A stretch of 64,000 nucleotides of DNA from Nonomuraea cavernae (GCF_014646355.1 NZ_BMNH01000022.1:1-64000), one strand, 5' to 3'. Shown: positions 45,366 through 54,610, numbered from the stretch's first letter. Numbers and translations are program-made. Notes: generated by a model not told the origin, from the sequence alone.

Positions 45366-46570
45366 ACGACCCCTTCCCACCCTCCACCTGGGAACGACGT
45401 TTCGGGATCTTCGTCGAGGTCGTTCCCTACCTCACCCTGGCCACCGCCCTGGCCATCAGCGTCACCTCACCCGAGCAGCCCGCGGGCGGGATCCCCCGCA
45501 CCCTCGCGCTCACCGCCCTGGCCCTGGCCTGGATCCTCGGCGCCCACACCCTCCTGCCCGCCGACCTCCGCAACCGCCGCGCCACCACCATCACCTACTT
45601 CTGCGGCGTCCTGGCCACCTCCGCGCTCCTGTCCTTCCACCACCCGATCTTCCTCATCTACTGCATCTCCGGCTTCTTCCTCGCCAGCTCCTTCGCCCCC
45701 TCCAAGTGGACCTTCGCCGCCGTCGCCGCCACCTCCACCGTCCTGTACGGAACCTCACTCGACTGGTCCCAGGTCAACGCCCAGATCGTCCTCCTGCACA
45801 TCGCGATCATCGCCGTCCAGACCCTCACCATCGGCGGCGGCCACATCTTCGGCATCAGGATCGAAGAACGGCAGCGCAGGTACCGCCAAGCACTCACCGA
45901 CCTTCAAACAGCCCTGGAAGAGAACGCCGACCTCCACGCCCACCTCCTCAGTCAAGCCCGCGAAGCCGGCATCCTCGACGAACGCCAGCGCATGGCCCGC
46001 GAAATCCACGACACCCTCGCCCAGGGCCTCGCCGGCATCATCACCCAGCTTCGCGCCGCCCAACGCGTCCAGGACCGCGACACCCACATCGACCGCGCCC
46101 TCACCCTGGCCCAGGACAGCCTCGCCGAAGCCCGCCGCTCGGTCGACGCCCTCCGTCCCCACCAGCTCGAAAACGCCCACCTTCCCGAAGCCTTGACCAC
46201 CCTCGCCCGCACCTGGACCCAGACCGCCGGCGTCGACCTCCACGTCGAAGTCACCGGCGACCGCATCCCCCTCAGCCCCGCCATCGAGGTCACCCTCTTC
46301 CGCGTCGCCCAGGAAGCCCTCACCAACGTCGCCAAACACGCCAACGCCACCCGCGCCGGCCTCACCCTCTCCTACACCGGCACCGTCGTCCTCCTCGACA
46401 TCCGCGACGACGGCAAAGGCATCGACGGCACCAACGGCCAAGGATTCGGGCTCAGCAGCATGAGACAACGCGTGCGCGGCGTCGGCGGCGACTTCGAGAT
46501 CGAAAGCGCCCCCGGCGAAGGCACCGCCGTCAGCGCCACCGTCCCCGCCCTCCAGATAGGCCCCCAGTGA
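45362..46570 (+). CDS. NarL-type sensor histidine kinase
   Basis: 402 residues. About five or six membrane helices in the first 170, then a coiled-coil linker, the HisKA_3 dimerisation domain with the phospho-acceptor His in 'DERQRMAREIHDTLAQGLAGI' (about 207-227), and an HATPase_c domain ('EALTNVAKHANATRAGL' N box, 'DIRDDGKGID' G1, 'GFGLSSMRQRV' G2). It autophosphorylates and passes phosphate to the coupled response regulator. The short extracellular loops suggest sensing within the membrane, as in BceS- or LiaS-like kinases paired with exporters. Confidence 0.92.
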   Translation: MNDPFPPSTWERRFGIFVEVVPYLTLATALAISVTSPEQPAGGIPRTLALTALALAWILGAHTLLPADLRNRRATTITYFCGVLATSALLSFHHPIFLIYCISGFFLASSFAPSKWTFAAVAATSTVLYGTSLDWSQVNAQIVLLHIAIIAVQTLTIGGGHIFGIRIEERQRRYRQALTDLQTALEENADLHAHLLSQAREAGILDERQRMAREIHDTLAQGLAGIITQLRAAQRVQDRDTHIDRALTLAQDSLAEARRSVDALRPHQLENAHLPEALTTLARTWTQTAGVDLHVEVTGDRIPLSPAIEVTLFRVAQEALTNVAKHANATRAGLTLSYTGTVVLLDIRDDGKGIDGTNGQGFGLSSMRQRVRGVGGDFEIESAPGEGTAVSATVPALQIGPQ

Positions 46571-47187
46571 TCCGCCTTCTTCTCGTCGACGACCACCCCA
46601 TCGTCCGCGACGGCCTGCGCGCCGTCTTCGAAGCCGAACCCGACATCGATGTCGCCAGCGAGGCCGCCAACGGCCGCGAAGGGCTCGAACGCGCCGCCGA
46701 ACTCGACGTCGACGTCGTCCTCATGGACCTGCGCATGCCCGAGATGGACGGCGTCGCCGCCATCACCGCCCTCCGCCGGGCCCACCCTCACGTCAAGGTC
46801 CTCGTCCTGACCACCTTCGACGGCGACTCCGACGTCCTGCCCGCCATCGAGGCCGGCGCCACCGGCTACCTGCTCAAAGACGCTCCCACCGACGAACTGC
46901 TGCGTGCCGTCCGCGCCGCCGCCGCCGGCGAGCCGGTCCTGTCGCCCTCGGTCGCCGGCCGCCTGATGGGCCAGGTGCGCCGACCGGTCAAGGCCGCCCT
47001 CACCGACCGCGAGCTACAGGTCCTCGCCCTTGTCGCCGACGGCGCCTCCAACCGCCAGGCCGCCGCCAAACTCTTCATCAGCGAGGCCAGCATCAAGACC
47101 CACCTGCTGCACATCTACGACAAACTCGGCGTCCGCGACCGGGCTGCCGCCGTCGGCGAGGGTTATCGCCGCGGCCTGCTCAGTTAA
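46567..47187 (+). CDS. NarL/LuxR-family response regulator
   Basis: 206 residues. Receiver domain with 'LLVDDHPIVRDGL', phospho-acceptor Asp in 'DVVLMDLRMPEMDG' (about 54), Thr in 'VLVLTTFDGD' and Lys in 'GYLLKDAP'; then a LuxR HTH ('LTDRELQVLALVADGASNRQ', 'SEASIKTHLLHIYDKLGV'). GTG start overlaps the kinase stop (GTGA). The four genes 42805-47187 therefore form one operon in which the kinase/regulator pair probably controls the exporter, perhaps including its own promoter. Confidence 0.92.
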   Translation: MIRLLLVDDHPIVRDGLRAVFEAEPDIDVASEAANGREGLERAAELDVDVVLMDLRMPEMDGVAAITALRRAHPHVKVLVLTTFDGDSDVLPAIEAGATGYLLKDAPTDELLRAVRAAAAGEPVLSPSVAGRLMGQVRRPVKAALTDRELQVLALVADGASNRQAAAKLFISEASIKTHLLHIYDKLGVRDRAAAVGEGYRRGLLS

Positions 47188-47214
47188 CCGGCCCTTCTTC
47201 ACCAAAAGGGAGAA

Positions 47215-47243
47215 GGGGAGCCGGGCCGATGCCCGGACTCCCC
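47215..47243. terminator. Hairpin terminator after the two-component operon
   Basis: GGGGAG and CGGGC pair with GCCCG and CTCCCC around a CGAT loop (47215-47243), between the convergent response regulator and nrdJ genes. A smaller CCCTTCT/AGAAGGG arm pair lies just before it. Confidence 0.75.
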
Positions 47244-47304
47244 TCCTTGACCTGCGACCACGCCCTCAGTCGATCAGATCGACTGGCACGTCATCCGCGA
47301 TCGC

Positions 47305-50300
47305 CTAGCTGCAGCCGCTGGTCGAGCCGCAGCCCTCGCAGACGTAGCAGCTGCCCGCGGGCCGCATCTTGGTGCCGCACGTCATGCAGAGCGGCGCGTC
47401 GGCGGTGATGCGCCGGTGGCTCTCCAGCGTGAGCTCCTTGGCCGGCTCCACCTCCGGCTTCTCCTCGATCGGCGCCGACTGCGCGAGCGCCTCGCGGTCG
47501 ACCGACTCCTGCAGCACCGCCGGGTCCTCACCGCGCTGCTGCGCGGCGCGCTCGGCCGCCGAGAAGATGCCCAGCGCCGCCCGCTCGTCATAGGGCAGGT
47601 GGTCGAGCGCCAGACGCCGGAAGATGTAGTCCATCACCGAGGTCGCCATCCGGATGTCCGGGTCGTCGGTCATCCCGGCCGGCTCGAACCGCATGTTGAC
47701 GAACTTGCTCATGTACGTCTCCAGCGGCACGCCGTACTGGAGCCCTATCGAGATCGCCACCGAGAAGGCGTCCATGACGCCCGCCAGCGTCGAGCCCTGC
47801 TTGGACATCTTGAGGAAGACCTCGCCGAGCCCGTCGTCAGGGTAGGACGAGGCGGTCATGTAGCCCTTGGCCCCGCCCACCGTGAAGCGGGTGGTCGTGC
47901 TGGGCCGCTGGTTGGGCATCCGCCGCCTGGTCGGGCGGTTGATCTCGACGACCTTGACCTCGGGCTGCGCCTCGGTCTTGGCCTCCTCCTTCTTGCCGCC
48001 GGCCGACAGCGGCTGGCCGACCTTGCAGTTGTCGCGGTAGACGGCCAGCGCCTTGAGGCCGAGCTTCCAGCCCTCCATGTAGACCTGCTCGATGTCGTCG
48101 ATGGTCGCCGACTCGGGCAGGTTGACCGTCTTGGAGATGGCGCCCGACAGGAACGGCTGGGCGGCGGCCATCATGCGCACGTGGCCCATCGGGGCGATCG
48201 CGCGCTCGCCCATCGCGCAGTCGAACACCTCGTAGTGCTCCCCGCGCAGCCCGGGAGCGTCGACGACGTGACCGTGCTCGGCGATGTACTCGACGATCGC
48301 CTCGGTCTGCTCCTGCTGGTAGCCGAGCTGCCGGAGGGCCCGCGGGATGGTCTGGTTGACGATCTGCATGGAGCCGCCGCCCACCAGCTTCTTGAACTTG
48401 ACCAGCGCCAGGTCGGGCTCGATGCCGGTCGTGTCACAGTCCATCATCAAGCCGATGGTGTTGTGGCTGACCATGCCGTTGGCCACGTAGGTGACGTTCT
48501 CCGGCACCGAAAGGTCGTAGGTCGGCTGCACGCCGCCGTCCTCGTTGGCCGCGACGACCTCGAAGGCATGGCCCAGGGCGTGTGCCAGCCGCTCGTCGTG
48601 CGTCTCCGCGAACAGCAGCCTGGCCGCCATCCGCGGCACCCCACCGACGTTGCGAAGCGACTGGAGGATCGCGTCGCGGGACCTGTGGCCCTTGGGCGCA
48701 AGCTCCTCCCACGCCTCGCGCGGCAGGTAGACGTGGTCTCGCCTGGCCGACCCGTCAGGCTCCGCGAACGCCAGCGCCCGCGCCTTACGTTCGCCGAGGA
48801 AGCCGATCACCTCGTCGTAGACCAGCGCGTGGTCGATGTTGCGCAGGCGCACTTGGTAGAGATCGCTTCCGAAACCGCTGACCGTCGTCCTGGTGGTCGT
48901 GATCATGCCGAGGGCGAGCAGAAGCGTGCGGATCTCACCCGCGAAGGACTTCGACGCGGTGCTGAGGCTGGGGACACCCTCAGCGACGGTGCCGTCGGCC
49001 TCGAACAGACCACGCAGGAACGCCGCGTACACAACAGCGTCGTTGGACTCGAGAATCGCCGAGGGAACCCGCGGAGACCAGCCCTTGCCCGAATGGTCGA
49101 CGCCGGGAAGCTCCTTGGCGAAGCCGGATCCCTCCCACCAGCGAGCCAGCCGGACGGACTGCAGAACCACCTCGTGGTAGCCCTCCTTCGCCGTGACGAC
49201 GGGCTCCAGGTCGAACAGCGACTTTGAGATGATCCGCAGTCGCTCCACCACATCGAGATCGGCGTCCGCCACGCACAGCCTGATGCCCTTGCTGTGCAGG
49301 CTGCCATCACCCATGAAGTAACCCACCAACTCGGCGAGCTCCTCGGAGACGGCATCGGGAACCCGAATGTTCCGGTCGCCCGCATAGTAGGCCTGGTCCA
49401 GAACGGGCAGCGCGACCTTGCGAGGGGTCCCCACCAAGGTCCTCAGCTGCATCGGCAGGATGTCGCCCGCGCCCACGTCCGCCATGCGCTTCCAGATCCA
49501 CTCGCCATTCGCCTGGTCCACCACCTTCACACGGTGGGTGAGGGTGCCCTGGATCTGGTAGCCCCCGGCGGTCCTGAGCAGCCGGGTGGGCTCCTCGCCA
49601 TTGACGAAGAACTTCGTAGCCCGGCGTGGTCCCTCATCTGTCGAGACCGTCATGTCCAGATCCTGCCAGCGGTCGCCGTAGACGTCGCCGATCTCCGAGA
49701 GCCGGACCAGACCACGGTCGGTGGTGATCAGCGTGTCGCCGGTGAGGCAACCGGTCGGCGCGAGCAGGCTGGCCTGGGCGTTGCGGTAGCCGTTCTTCTC
49801 GCCGATGCGCAGGCACTCCGACCACTGCCGGGACGCCTCGGCGTGGATCTTGCCGTCCATCGAGCCGATCGTGCGCAGGTTGTCGTTGGCGGCGGCGTGC
49901 TTGCGCATGACCCGCTTGTGCGGCTCGGCGTTGCGGGCGTAGCCGTCGTACGGGCCGACGGCGCCGGCCAGCTCCGCGCTGCGGCGGTAGGACGTGCCGG
50001 TCATCAGCGAGGTGATCGCCCCGGCCACGGCGCGACCGCCGTCGGAGTCGTAGGCGTGGCCGGTCGCCATGAGCAGCGCGCCCAGGTTGGCGTAGCCGAT
50101 GCCGAGCTGACGGTAGGCGCGGGTCGTCTCGCCGATCTTCTCGGTCGGGAAGTCGGCGAACGTGATCGACACGTCCATGGCGGTGATGATGAGCTCGGTC
50201 AGCTTGACGAAGCCCTGGATGTCGAAGGAGTTGTCGTCCTTCAGGAACTTCAGCAGGTTGATGCTGGCCAGGTTGCAGGACGAGTTGTCCAGATGCACAT

Positions 50301-51396
50301 ATTCCGAGCAGGGGTTGCTTGCAGTGATTCGCCCGGTTTCGGGAGTGGTGTGCCAGTCGTTGATCGTGTCGTCGTACTGGATGCCCGGATCGGCGCACTC
50401 CCAGGCGGCCTTGGCCATCTTGCGGAACAGGTCGCGGGAGTCGACGGTCTCGATCACCTCGCCGGTAAGACGGGCCCGCAGGCCGAACCCGTCGCCCTGC
50501 TCCACGGCCCGCATGAACTCGTCGGAGACGCGGACCGAGTTGTTGGCGTTCTGGTACTGGACCGAGACGATGTCCTTGCCGCCCAGGTCCATGTCGAACC
50601 CGGCGTCGCGCAGCGCGCGGACCTTGTCCTCCTCACGCGCCTTGGTCTCGATGAACTCCTCGATGTCGGGGTGGTCGACGTCGAGCACGACCATCTTGGC
50701 GGCCCTGCGGGTGGCGCCGCCCGACTTGATGGTGCCCGCGCTCGCGTCGGCGCCGCGCATGAACGACACCGGACCGCTGGCCGTGCCACCGCTGGAGAGC
50801 AACTCCTTGGAGGAACGGATGCGCGAGAGGTTGACCCCCGAGCCAGACCCCCCCTTGAAGATCACGCCCTCTTCCTTGTACCACTCCAGGATCGACTCCA
50901 TCTGGTCGTCCACGGACAGAATGAAACACGCCGAGACCTGCTGGGGCGACTGGGTGCCCACGTTGAACCAGACCGGCGAGTTGAACGCGAAGATCTGGTG
51001 GACGAGGGCGTACTTCAGCTCGTGATCGAAGATCTCGGCGTCCTCGTCGCCGGCGAAGTAGCCGTGCTCGACCGCCGTCCTGGTGTAGACGCCGACGACC
51101 CGGTCCACGAGCTGCTTGAGGCTCCACTCGCGCTGCGGCGTGCCCACGGCGCCACGGAAGTACTTGGTCGTCACGATGTTGGCCGCGTTGACCGACCAGG
51201 ACTCCGGAAACTCGACACCCCGCTGCTCGAAGTTGATCGAGCCGTCGCGCCAGTTGGTCATAACGACGTCACGGCGCTCCCACGCGATGTCGTCGTACGG
51301 GTGCACGCCCGGCTTGGTGAAGATCCGCTTCATCTTCAAGCCCTTGCGAGGACGCTTACCCCCGCGTGTGACTGAACCGCTGACCGTCTCCGTCAT
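47305..51396 (-). CDS. nrdJ: Adenosylcobalamin-dependent (class II) ribonucleotide reductase, intein-containing precursor
   Basis: A 1363-residue precursor. Removing the intein (residues 550-979) leaves 933 residues, the usual actinobacterial NrdJ length. Redox Cys157 ('VSACFIL') and Cys374 ('SSCNLASI') and the active-site N361-C363-E365 ('ASNPCSEY') are all present, with the Cys363-Cys374 spacing of 11 seen in Thermotoga NrdJ (recalled). '[17 protein letters not shown]' and 'NGMRRAAKMV'-like '[18 protein letters not shown]' are family blocks. A Cys-rich tail ('CMTCGTKM', 'CYVCEGCG') re-reduces the enzyme. It makes deoxyribonucleotides without oxygen dependence. ATG follows GGGGGAG; it overlaps the nrdR stop by four bases. 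Confidence 0.95.
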   Translation of the reverse strand: MTETVSGSVTRGGKRPRKGLKMKRIFTKPGVHPYDDIAWERRDVVMTNWRDGSINFEQRGVEFPESWSVNAANIVTTKYFRGAVGTPQREWSLKQLVDRVVGVYTRTAVEHGYFAGDEDAEIFDHELKYALVHQIFAFNSPVWFNVGTQSPQQVSACFILSVDDQMESILEWYKEEGVIFKGGSGSGVNLSRIRSSKELLSSGGTASGPVSFMRGADASAGTIKSGGATRRAAKMVVLDVDHPDIEEFIETKAREEDKVRALRDAGFDMDLGGKDIVSVQYQNANNSVRVSDEFMRAVEQGDGFGLRARLTGEVIETVDSRDLFRKMAKAAWECADPGIQYDDTINDWHTTPETGRITASNPCSEYVHLDNSSCNLASINLLKFLKDDNSFDIQGFVKLTELIITAMDVSITFADFPTEKIGETTRAYRQLGIGYANLGALLMATGHAYDSDGGRAVAGAITSLMTGTSYRRSAELAGAVGPYDGYARNAEPHKRVMRKHAAANDNLRTIGSMDGKIHAEASRQWSECLRIGEKNGYRNAQASLLAPTGCLTGDTLITTDRGLVRLSEIGDVYGDRWQDLDMTVSTDEGPRRATKFFVNGEEPTRLLRTAGGYQIQGTLTHRVKVVDQANGEWIWKRMADVGAGDILPMQLRTLVGTPRKVALPVLDQAYYAGDRNIRVPDAVSEELAELVGYFMGDGSLHSKGIRLCVADADLDVVERLRIISKSLFDLEPVVTAKEGYHEVVLQSVRLARWWEGSGFAKELPGVDHSGKGWSPRVPSAILESNDAVVYAAFLRGLFEADGTVAEGVPSLSTASKSFAGEIRTLLLALGMITTTRTTVSGFGSDLYQVRLRNIDHALVYDEVIGFLGERKARALAFAEPDGSARRDHVYLPREAWEELAPKGHRSRDAILQSLRNVGGVPRMAARLLFAETHDERLAHALGHAFEVVAANEDGGVQPTYDLSVPENVTYVANGMVSHNTIGLMMDCDTTGIEPDLALVKFKKLVGGGSMQIVNQTIPRALRQLGYQQEQTEAIVEYIAEHGHVVDAPGLRGEHYEVFDCAMGERAIAPMGHVRMMAAAQPFLSGAISKTVNLPESATIDDIEQVYMEGWKLGLKALAVYRDNCKVGQPLSAGGKKEEAKTEAQPEVKVVEINRPTRRRMPNQRPSTTTRFTVGGAKGYMTASSYPDDGLGEVFLKMSKQGSTLAGVMDAFSVAISIGLQYGVPLETYMSKFVNMRFEPAGMTDDPDIRMATSVMDYIFRRLALDHLPYDERAALGIFSAAERAAQQRGEDPAVLQESVDREALAQSAPIEEKPEVEPAKELTLESHRRITADAPLCMTCGTKMRPAGSCYVCEGCGSTSGCS
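48460..49749 (-). other. Intein with LAGLIDADG homing endonuclease inside NrdJ
   Basis: A 430-residue in-frame insert between 'LLAPTG' and 'TIGLMMDCD' of the host enzyme. It begins with Cys ('[13 protein letters not shown]', block A) and ends 'VANGMVSHN' (blocks F/G, terminal His-Asn), followed by Thr as the +1 nucleophile. Block B TxxH is at 'GTLTHRV' (about 68-74). Two LAGLIDADG (DOD) motifs are 'LVGYFMGDG' (141-149) and 'LRGLFEADG' (245-253), each with the catalytic acidic residue, so both splicing and endonuclease parts appear intact. It should excise itself from the protein, joining the exteins across the catalytic core, and may home into empty alleles. Confidence 0.95.
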
Positions 51397-51848
51397 GACT
51401 CCCCCTTCTCCGCCTTCAACTGTTCGATCTCGGCTTCGAAGTCCGCCAGGCTCTCGAAACCGCGATATACCGATGCGAACCGCAAGTAGGCCACCTCGTC
51501 CAACTCCCGTAACGGGCCGAGGATCGCCAGCCCCACCTCGTTGGAGGGGATCTCCGCCGCGCCTTTGGCCCTGATGGCCTCCTCCACCCGCTGGCCGAGC
51601 TGGGCCAGCGAGTCTTCGCTCACCGGTCTGCCCTGACAGGCCCGCCGCACGCCCGCGACGACCTTGTCCCGCCAGAACGGCTCCGTCACCCCGCTGCGCT
51701 TGCTCACCATGAGGAGTACGGTCTCCTGCGTGGTGAACCTGCGACCGCATTCGGGACAGGTCCGGCGACGCCGGATGGCGGCTCCGTCGTCCGTGGAACG
51801 ACTGTCGATGACCCTGGTGTCAGGATGACGACAGAACGGACAATGCAC
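51393..51848 (-). CDS. nrdR: NrdR transcriptional repressor of ribonucleotide reductase genes
   Basis: 151 residues. Zinc ribbon '[16 protein letters not shown]' and '[10 protein letters not shown]' (four Cys), then an ATP-cone ('[24 protein letters not shown]') that reads ATP/dATP levels. It blocks nrd promoters when dATP is high. GTG start six bases after GGAGGCGAAA; a longer frame upstream crosses its own promoter. It is first in the nrdR-nrdJ operon (ATGA overlap). Confidence 0.95.
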   Translation of the reverse strand: MHCPFCRHPDTRVIDSRSTDDGAAIRRRRTCPECGRRFTTQETVLLMVSKRSGVTEPFWRDKVVAGVRRACQGRPVSEDSLAQLGQRVEEAIRAKGAAEIPSNEVGLAILGPLRELDEVAYLRFASVYRGFESLADFEAEIEQLKAEKGES

Positions 51849-51944
51849 GCTTTCGCCTCCTAGACCCGCGGTCACCACCGGCGTAAAGCACGTGCGACGG
51901 AACGCTCGCGCACGCCCCATAGCGTGCCATGGTGCGGTCGCTGA

Positions 51945-51991
51945 AACACAAGGTGTGGTGAACTACATCGGTGTAACTACTAGATGTTGTG
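51945..51991 (-). promoter_or_regulatory. Pair of NrdR boxes in the nrdR-nrdJ promoter
   Basis: Two imperfect 16-bp palindromes, AACACAAGGTGTGGTG (51945-51960) and ACTACTAGATGTTGTG (51976-51991), have centres 31 bp apart, three helical turns. This is the spacing expected of NrdR box pairs; the reverse strand reads CACAACATCTAGT like actinomycete boxes. They lie 97-143 bp upstream of the nrdR start and predict autoregulation. Confidence 0.65.
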
Positions 51992-52180
51992 GTCCAACGG
52001 TAGAAGCGCGCGACCATGAACGCAAGTTGAGCAGACCTATCCAACCGAACTCGCTGATCAGCAGAGCCTCATCTCGCTGCCCCGGGCGTGTCGGTTCATG
52101 CGTCACTTCGCTTGGCTCGCATCACGTCCGTGAACTTCTCTCACACCGCGATCCGGTTGCACACCGTTCAGCCAGCCCAC

Positions 52181-52200
52181 AGCGGGCGCTCGTGCCCGCT
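52181..52200 (-). terminator. Hairpin just after the LysM gene
   Basis: AGCGGGC and GCCCGCT pair around a six-base loop directly downstream of the LysM stop codon. The rest of 51992-52201 shows no gene. Confidence 0.55.
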
Positions 52201-52201
52201 C

Positions 52202-53755
52202 TCAGCCCTCGACACCGGGCGGGAGGTAGACGCGGGCGCCCGGCCGGACTAACAGGTCGGGCAGGCGGTTGAGCCGCCTGATCTCCTCGGCGAACACGCC
52301 GGGGTCACCGAACTGGGGCGTCACCGCCTCGGCGATCTTCCACAGCGTGTCGCCCCTGCGCACGTCCTCCCACGGCAGGCCCACCTGCCAGGAGTGCCCC
52401 GTCACCGCGGGCGTCGAGGCCGCGTGACTCGCCGTCCTGGTGCCGAGCCAGAATCCGCCCAGCGACAGCAGTGCCATGCCCACCACCAGGACCGCGCGGC
52501 CTCGTCGCGTCAGACGCACGGGCGGTGCCTGACGCTTCGCCGGACGCGTCACGCCCTCGCCCCCGCCCCCGCCGCCGCGCCGCCTCCCACGCGTGCGCCG
52601 GCTCAGCTCCTGAGGCCGCCGGCCATTACGCGCTCGTTTGCGCGATCGCTTGGGCGCTTGCTCGTGCTTGTGCGGCCCCTTCTGCTCACTCTCCGGCCGG
52701 CTCGCCATCAGGTCCGCGCCGGTCGGCACGAGCTTCAACCGCCGCCCGCCCTTCTCGGCCGCGCCCGCACGCCCCCGCCCACCACTCTCAAACCCGCCCG
52801 TACGCCCCGGCCCACCATTGCCGACCACGGCCGCACGCCCCTGCCGGCTACTTTTGGCCCCGGACGCACGACCCAGCCCGCCACTCTTAGCCCCGGACGC
52901 TCGACCCAGCCCGCCACTCTTAGCCCCGGACGCACGACTCCGCCCGCCACTCACGGCTGCGGCCGCCCGACCCGACCGGTCTCGCCAAAGGGGGCCAACC
53001 ACGCGCCCCGATTGGCCTTGACGCCGGATGCCCTTCGCCGGCTCCGCTCGACGCTCGCCGCCCCTCGACCCTTCCGCCTCGGATCGCCGGCGAGAGTCGG
53101 CCGCGCGAGCCGCCTCCTCTCGCGAGCCGGATCCACGTCCACGCTCTCGCGAGCCGGATGCACGTCCGCGCCCCGGCTTTCCTCGGAGCCAGAACCAACC
53201 GTCCGCGCGGCTTGCCGTGCCGTCTCGGGCAGGCTCTCCCGGACGGGCCTTTCCGTACTGACCGACCGGCTCACCTTGGCCGGCGGTCTCCTGCCCAAGG
53301 GCTCGCCGTTCCGATCGGCGTGGTGGCGCAGGTGGCGATCCTTTCGGCCGCTGCCCACTCGGGCGCACCGGATCGTCCCCGACGTCTCTCAGGGAAAGGT
53401 CACCCATGAGGATCTGCCCGGGCTCGCCGCGGCGGGCCGGGCCCCGCTTGGTCCGCATCAGCGCGTCCGCTGCACGCCCCCCGCTACGTCCCGCCCTGCG
53501 ACCTTTCTGGGATCGCACCGGCGCCGCGCCCGTCACTTCCCGCTTGGCGGGCTGTCGCCCCTCCCTGCGTGCCGAGCCGGTGTCGTCAGGCCCCCTCGCT
53601 CCACGGGCCCCGCCTCCAGGATTCGCTCCTTCCCCCGCGTGGGGCGCGATGTCCTCATCCCTTGGCTCCGTACGCGGCGGAGGCACCAGCCACAGCTGCG
53701 GCCTCCCCGGCCCCGTCGACCTGCGCCCCGCCCTTCGCCCATCATGCGAAACCAC
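52202..53755 (-). CDS. LysM-domain membrane protein with a large low-complexity N-terminal extension
   Basis: 517 residues. The C-terminal 120 form the usual actinobacterial protein of this locus: a membrane helix ('VRLTRRGRAVLVVGMALLSLGGFWLG', about 405-430) and one LysM domain ('DVRRGDTLWKIAEAV' to 'VYLPPGVEG') facing the wall. The preceding 400 residues are Arg/Gly/Ser/Ala-rich with tandem 11-residue units such as 'GLGRASGAKSG'. The GTG start has a good site (GGGAGGGGAAGC). Two 'LxLVP' patches (near residues 20 and 336) hint that repeats expanded within an ancestral short N-terminus. The strand assignment of the extension rests on the open frame and ribosome site. Confidence 0.65.
   Translation of the reverse strand: MVSHDGRRAGRRSTGPGRPQLWLVPPPRTEPRDEDIAPHAGEGANPGGGARGARGPDDTGSARREGRQPAKREVTGAAPVRSQKGRRAGRSGGRAADALMRTKRGPARRGEPGQILMGDLSLRDVGDDPVRPSGQRPKGSPPAPPRRSERRALGQETAGQGEPVGQYGKARPGEPARDGTASRADGWFWLRGKPGRGRASGSRERGRGSGSREEAARAADSRRRSEAEGSRGGERRAEPAKGIRRQGQSGRVVGPLWRDRSGRAAAAVSGGRSRASGAKSGGLGRASGAKSGGLGRASGAKSSRQGRAAVVGNGGPGRTGGFESGGRGRAGAAEKGGRRLKLVPTGADLMASRPESEQKGPHKHEQAPKRSRKRARNGRRPQELSRRTRGRRRGGGGGGEGVTRPAKRQAPPVRLTRRGRAVLVVGMALLSLGGFWLGTRTASHAASTPAVTGHSWQVGLPWEDVRRGDTLWKIAEAVTPQFGDPGVFAEEIRRLNRLPDLLVRPGARVYLPPGVEG
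52861..52959. repeat. 33-bp tandem repeat in the LysM gene
   Basis: Three units begin at 52861, 52894 and 52927, each opening CGGACGC(A/T)CGAC. The first two are nearly identical and the third is diverged. They encode 11-residue units on the minus strand. More degenerate units extend on both sides. Confidence 0.8.
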
Positions 53756-53809
53756 GCTTCCCCTCCCTTCTCGCCCCGCACTCCAGCTCGATCCGCTCCG
53801 GCTCCGGCA

Positions 53810-54484
53810 TCACCCCTCAGTTCCGCATCCCCGCTCGACCGGGACTAACGACCTCACCCGAGCGACCACGGCCAGCGACCCCACCGCCACCACCGCCAAC
53901 GTCGCCGCCACCGCCACTGTCGCCACCGCCCCCGTCGTCGTCCCCGTCGCCGCCACCATCACCATCACTGTCGCTATCGCCACCACTGCCAACGTCGCCG
54001 TCACCGGAAGGTCAGCCCTGTCGGCGCCCCCGGCACGGCGACCTTCGGCGTCACCCAGCGACGCGGCCCCGCCGAACGATCCCGGGATGCCAGGGCGACT
54101 TGAGACGGCCATGGGAGTGAGCGACCGCGCAATGTCGATCGGCTCATGGCGTGTCGCAAGTGATTTCCCAGGGGCATGGTCCAGGGCCGAAGGTTTCGCG
54201 AAGACACGGTCCGACGCCGGATCTTTCGCGAGGCGGTCCAGGACCGGAGCTTTCGCGAGGACGCGGTCCAGGGCCGAAGGTTTCGCGAAGACACGGTCCG
54301 CCGCCGGATCTTTCGCGGGACGGTCCAGGGCCGGAGGTTTCGCGAGGACGCGGTCCAGGACCGGAGGTTTCGTGGGGCGTGGTCCGGGGCCTGTGCGGCC
54401 GTGACGGCCCCGAGTGGCGCCGGCGCCGGCGGCCGGTTGCTTGACGTGGTCTCGGGTCGGGTCTGTGATCCTGGTGGTTCGCAC
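53810..54484 (-). CDS. Unrecognised repeat-containing protein, divergent from lexA
   Basis: 224 codons opening with GTG six bases after a strong GGGAGGT site ('VRTTRITDPTRDHVKQPAAG'). Residues about 40-105 are 9-10-residue repeats of the type xLDRVLAKPPA / LDRPAKDPA / ADRVFAKPSA. The C-terminal third has long Ala/Val/Thr hydrophobic runs ('ATLAVVAIATVMVMVAATG', 'ATVAVAATLAVVAVGSLAVV') that could span the membrane twice. It shares the intergenic region and LexA box with lexA and ends 54 bp before the LysM start. No homologue comes to mind. Low-complexity DNA leaves open that it is not translated. Confidence 0.4.
   Translation of the reverse strand: MRTTRITDPTRDHVKQPAAGAGATRGRHGRTGPGPRPTKPPVLDRVLAKPPALDRPAKDPAADRVFAKPSALDRVLAKAPVLDRLAKDPASDRVFAKPSALDHAPGKSLATRHEPIDIARSLTPMAVSSRPGIPGSFGGAASLGDAEGRRAGGADRADLPVTATLAVVAIATVMVMVAATGTTTGAVATVAVAATLAVVAVGSLAVVARVRSLVPVERGCGTEG
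54176..54379. repeat. Seven tandem 27/30-bp repeats
   Basis: Units of 30, 27, 30, 30, 27, 30 and 30 bp, built on CGGTCCAGG.CCG.AG.TTTCG (plus strand), fill 204 bp exactly. The 30-27-30 order repeats, so an 87-bp higher unit was duplicated. All lengths are multiples of three, keeping the minus-strand frame open. Confidence 0.85.
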
Positions 54485-54610
54485 GGATGGACCTCCCACA
54501 CCGTCGCGGCCCCGGGAAATGGCCAAATAAAGATCGGCGAATCGAACACGGTGTCGATCGAACTCCCGTACGATGTTGTACACCACGCTGCCGACATTTT
54601 CGAGGAAGAC

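Noticed and set aside
43724-46570. A 948-codon frame joining antiphase permease sequence to the histidine kinase
   Set aside because: Only the part from 45362 is kinase; the upstream 546 codons are Arg/Pro/His shadow of the permease gene.
47416-51375. Long plus-strand frames opposite nrdJ
   Set aside because: Antisense readings of a clear enzyme and intein; no ribosome sites or motifs.
52394-53848. A 484-codon plus-strand frame opposite the LysM gene
   Set aside because: The LysM domain and ribosome site are on the minus strand; the plus frame is Pro/Arg/Thr low complexity.
54176-54379. Repeats as a CRISPR array
   Set aside because: Units are contiguous with no unique spacers and no cas genes are nearby; they are coding-type tandem repeats.
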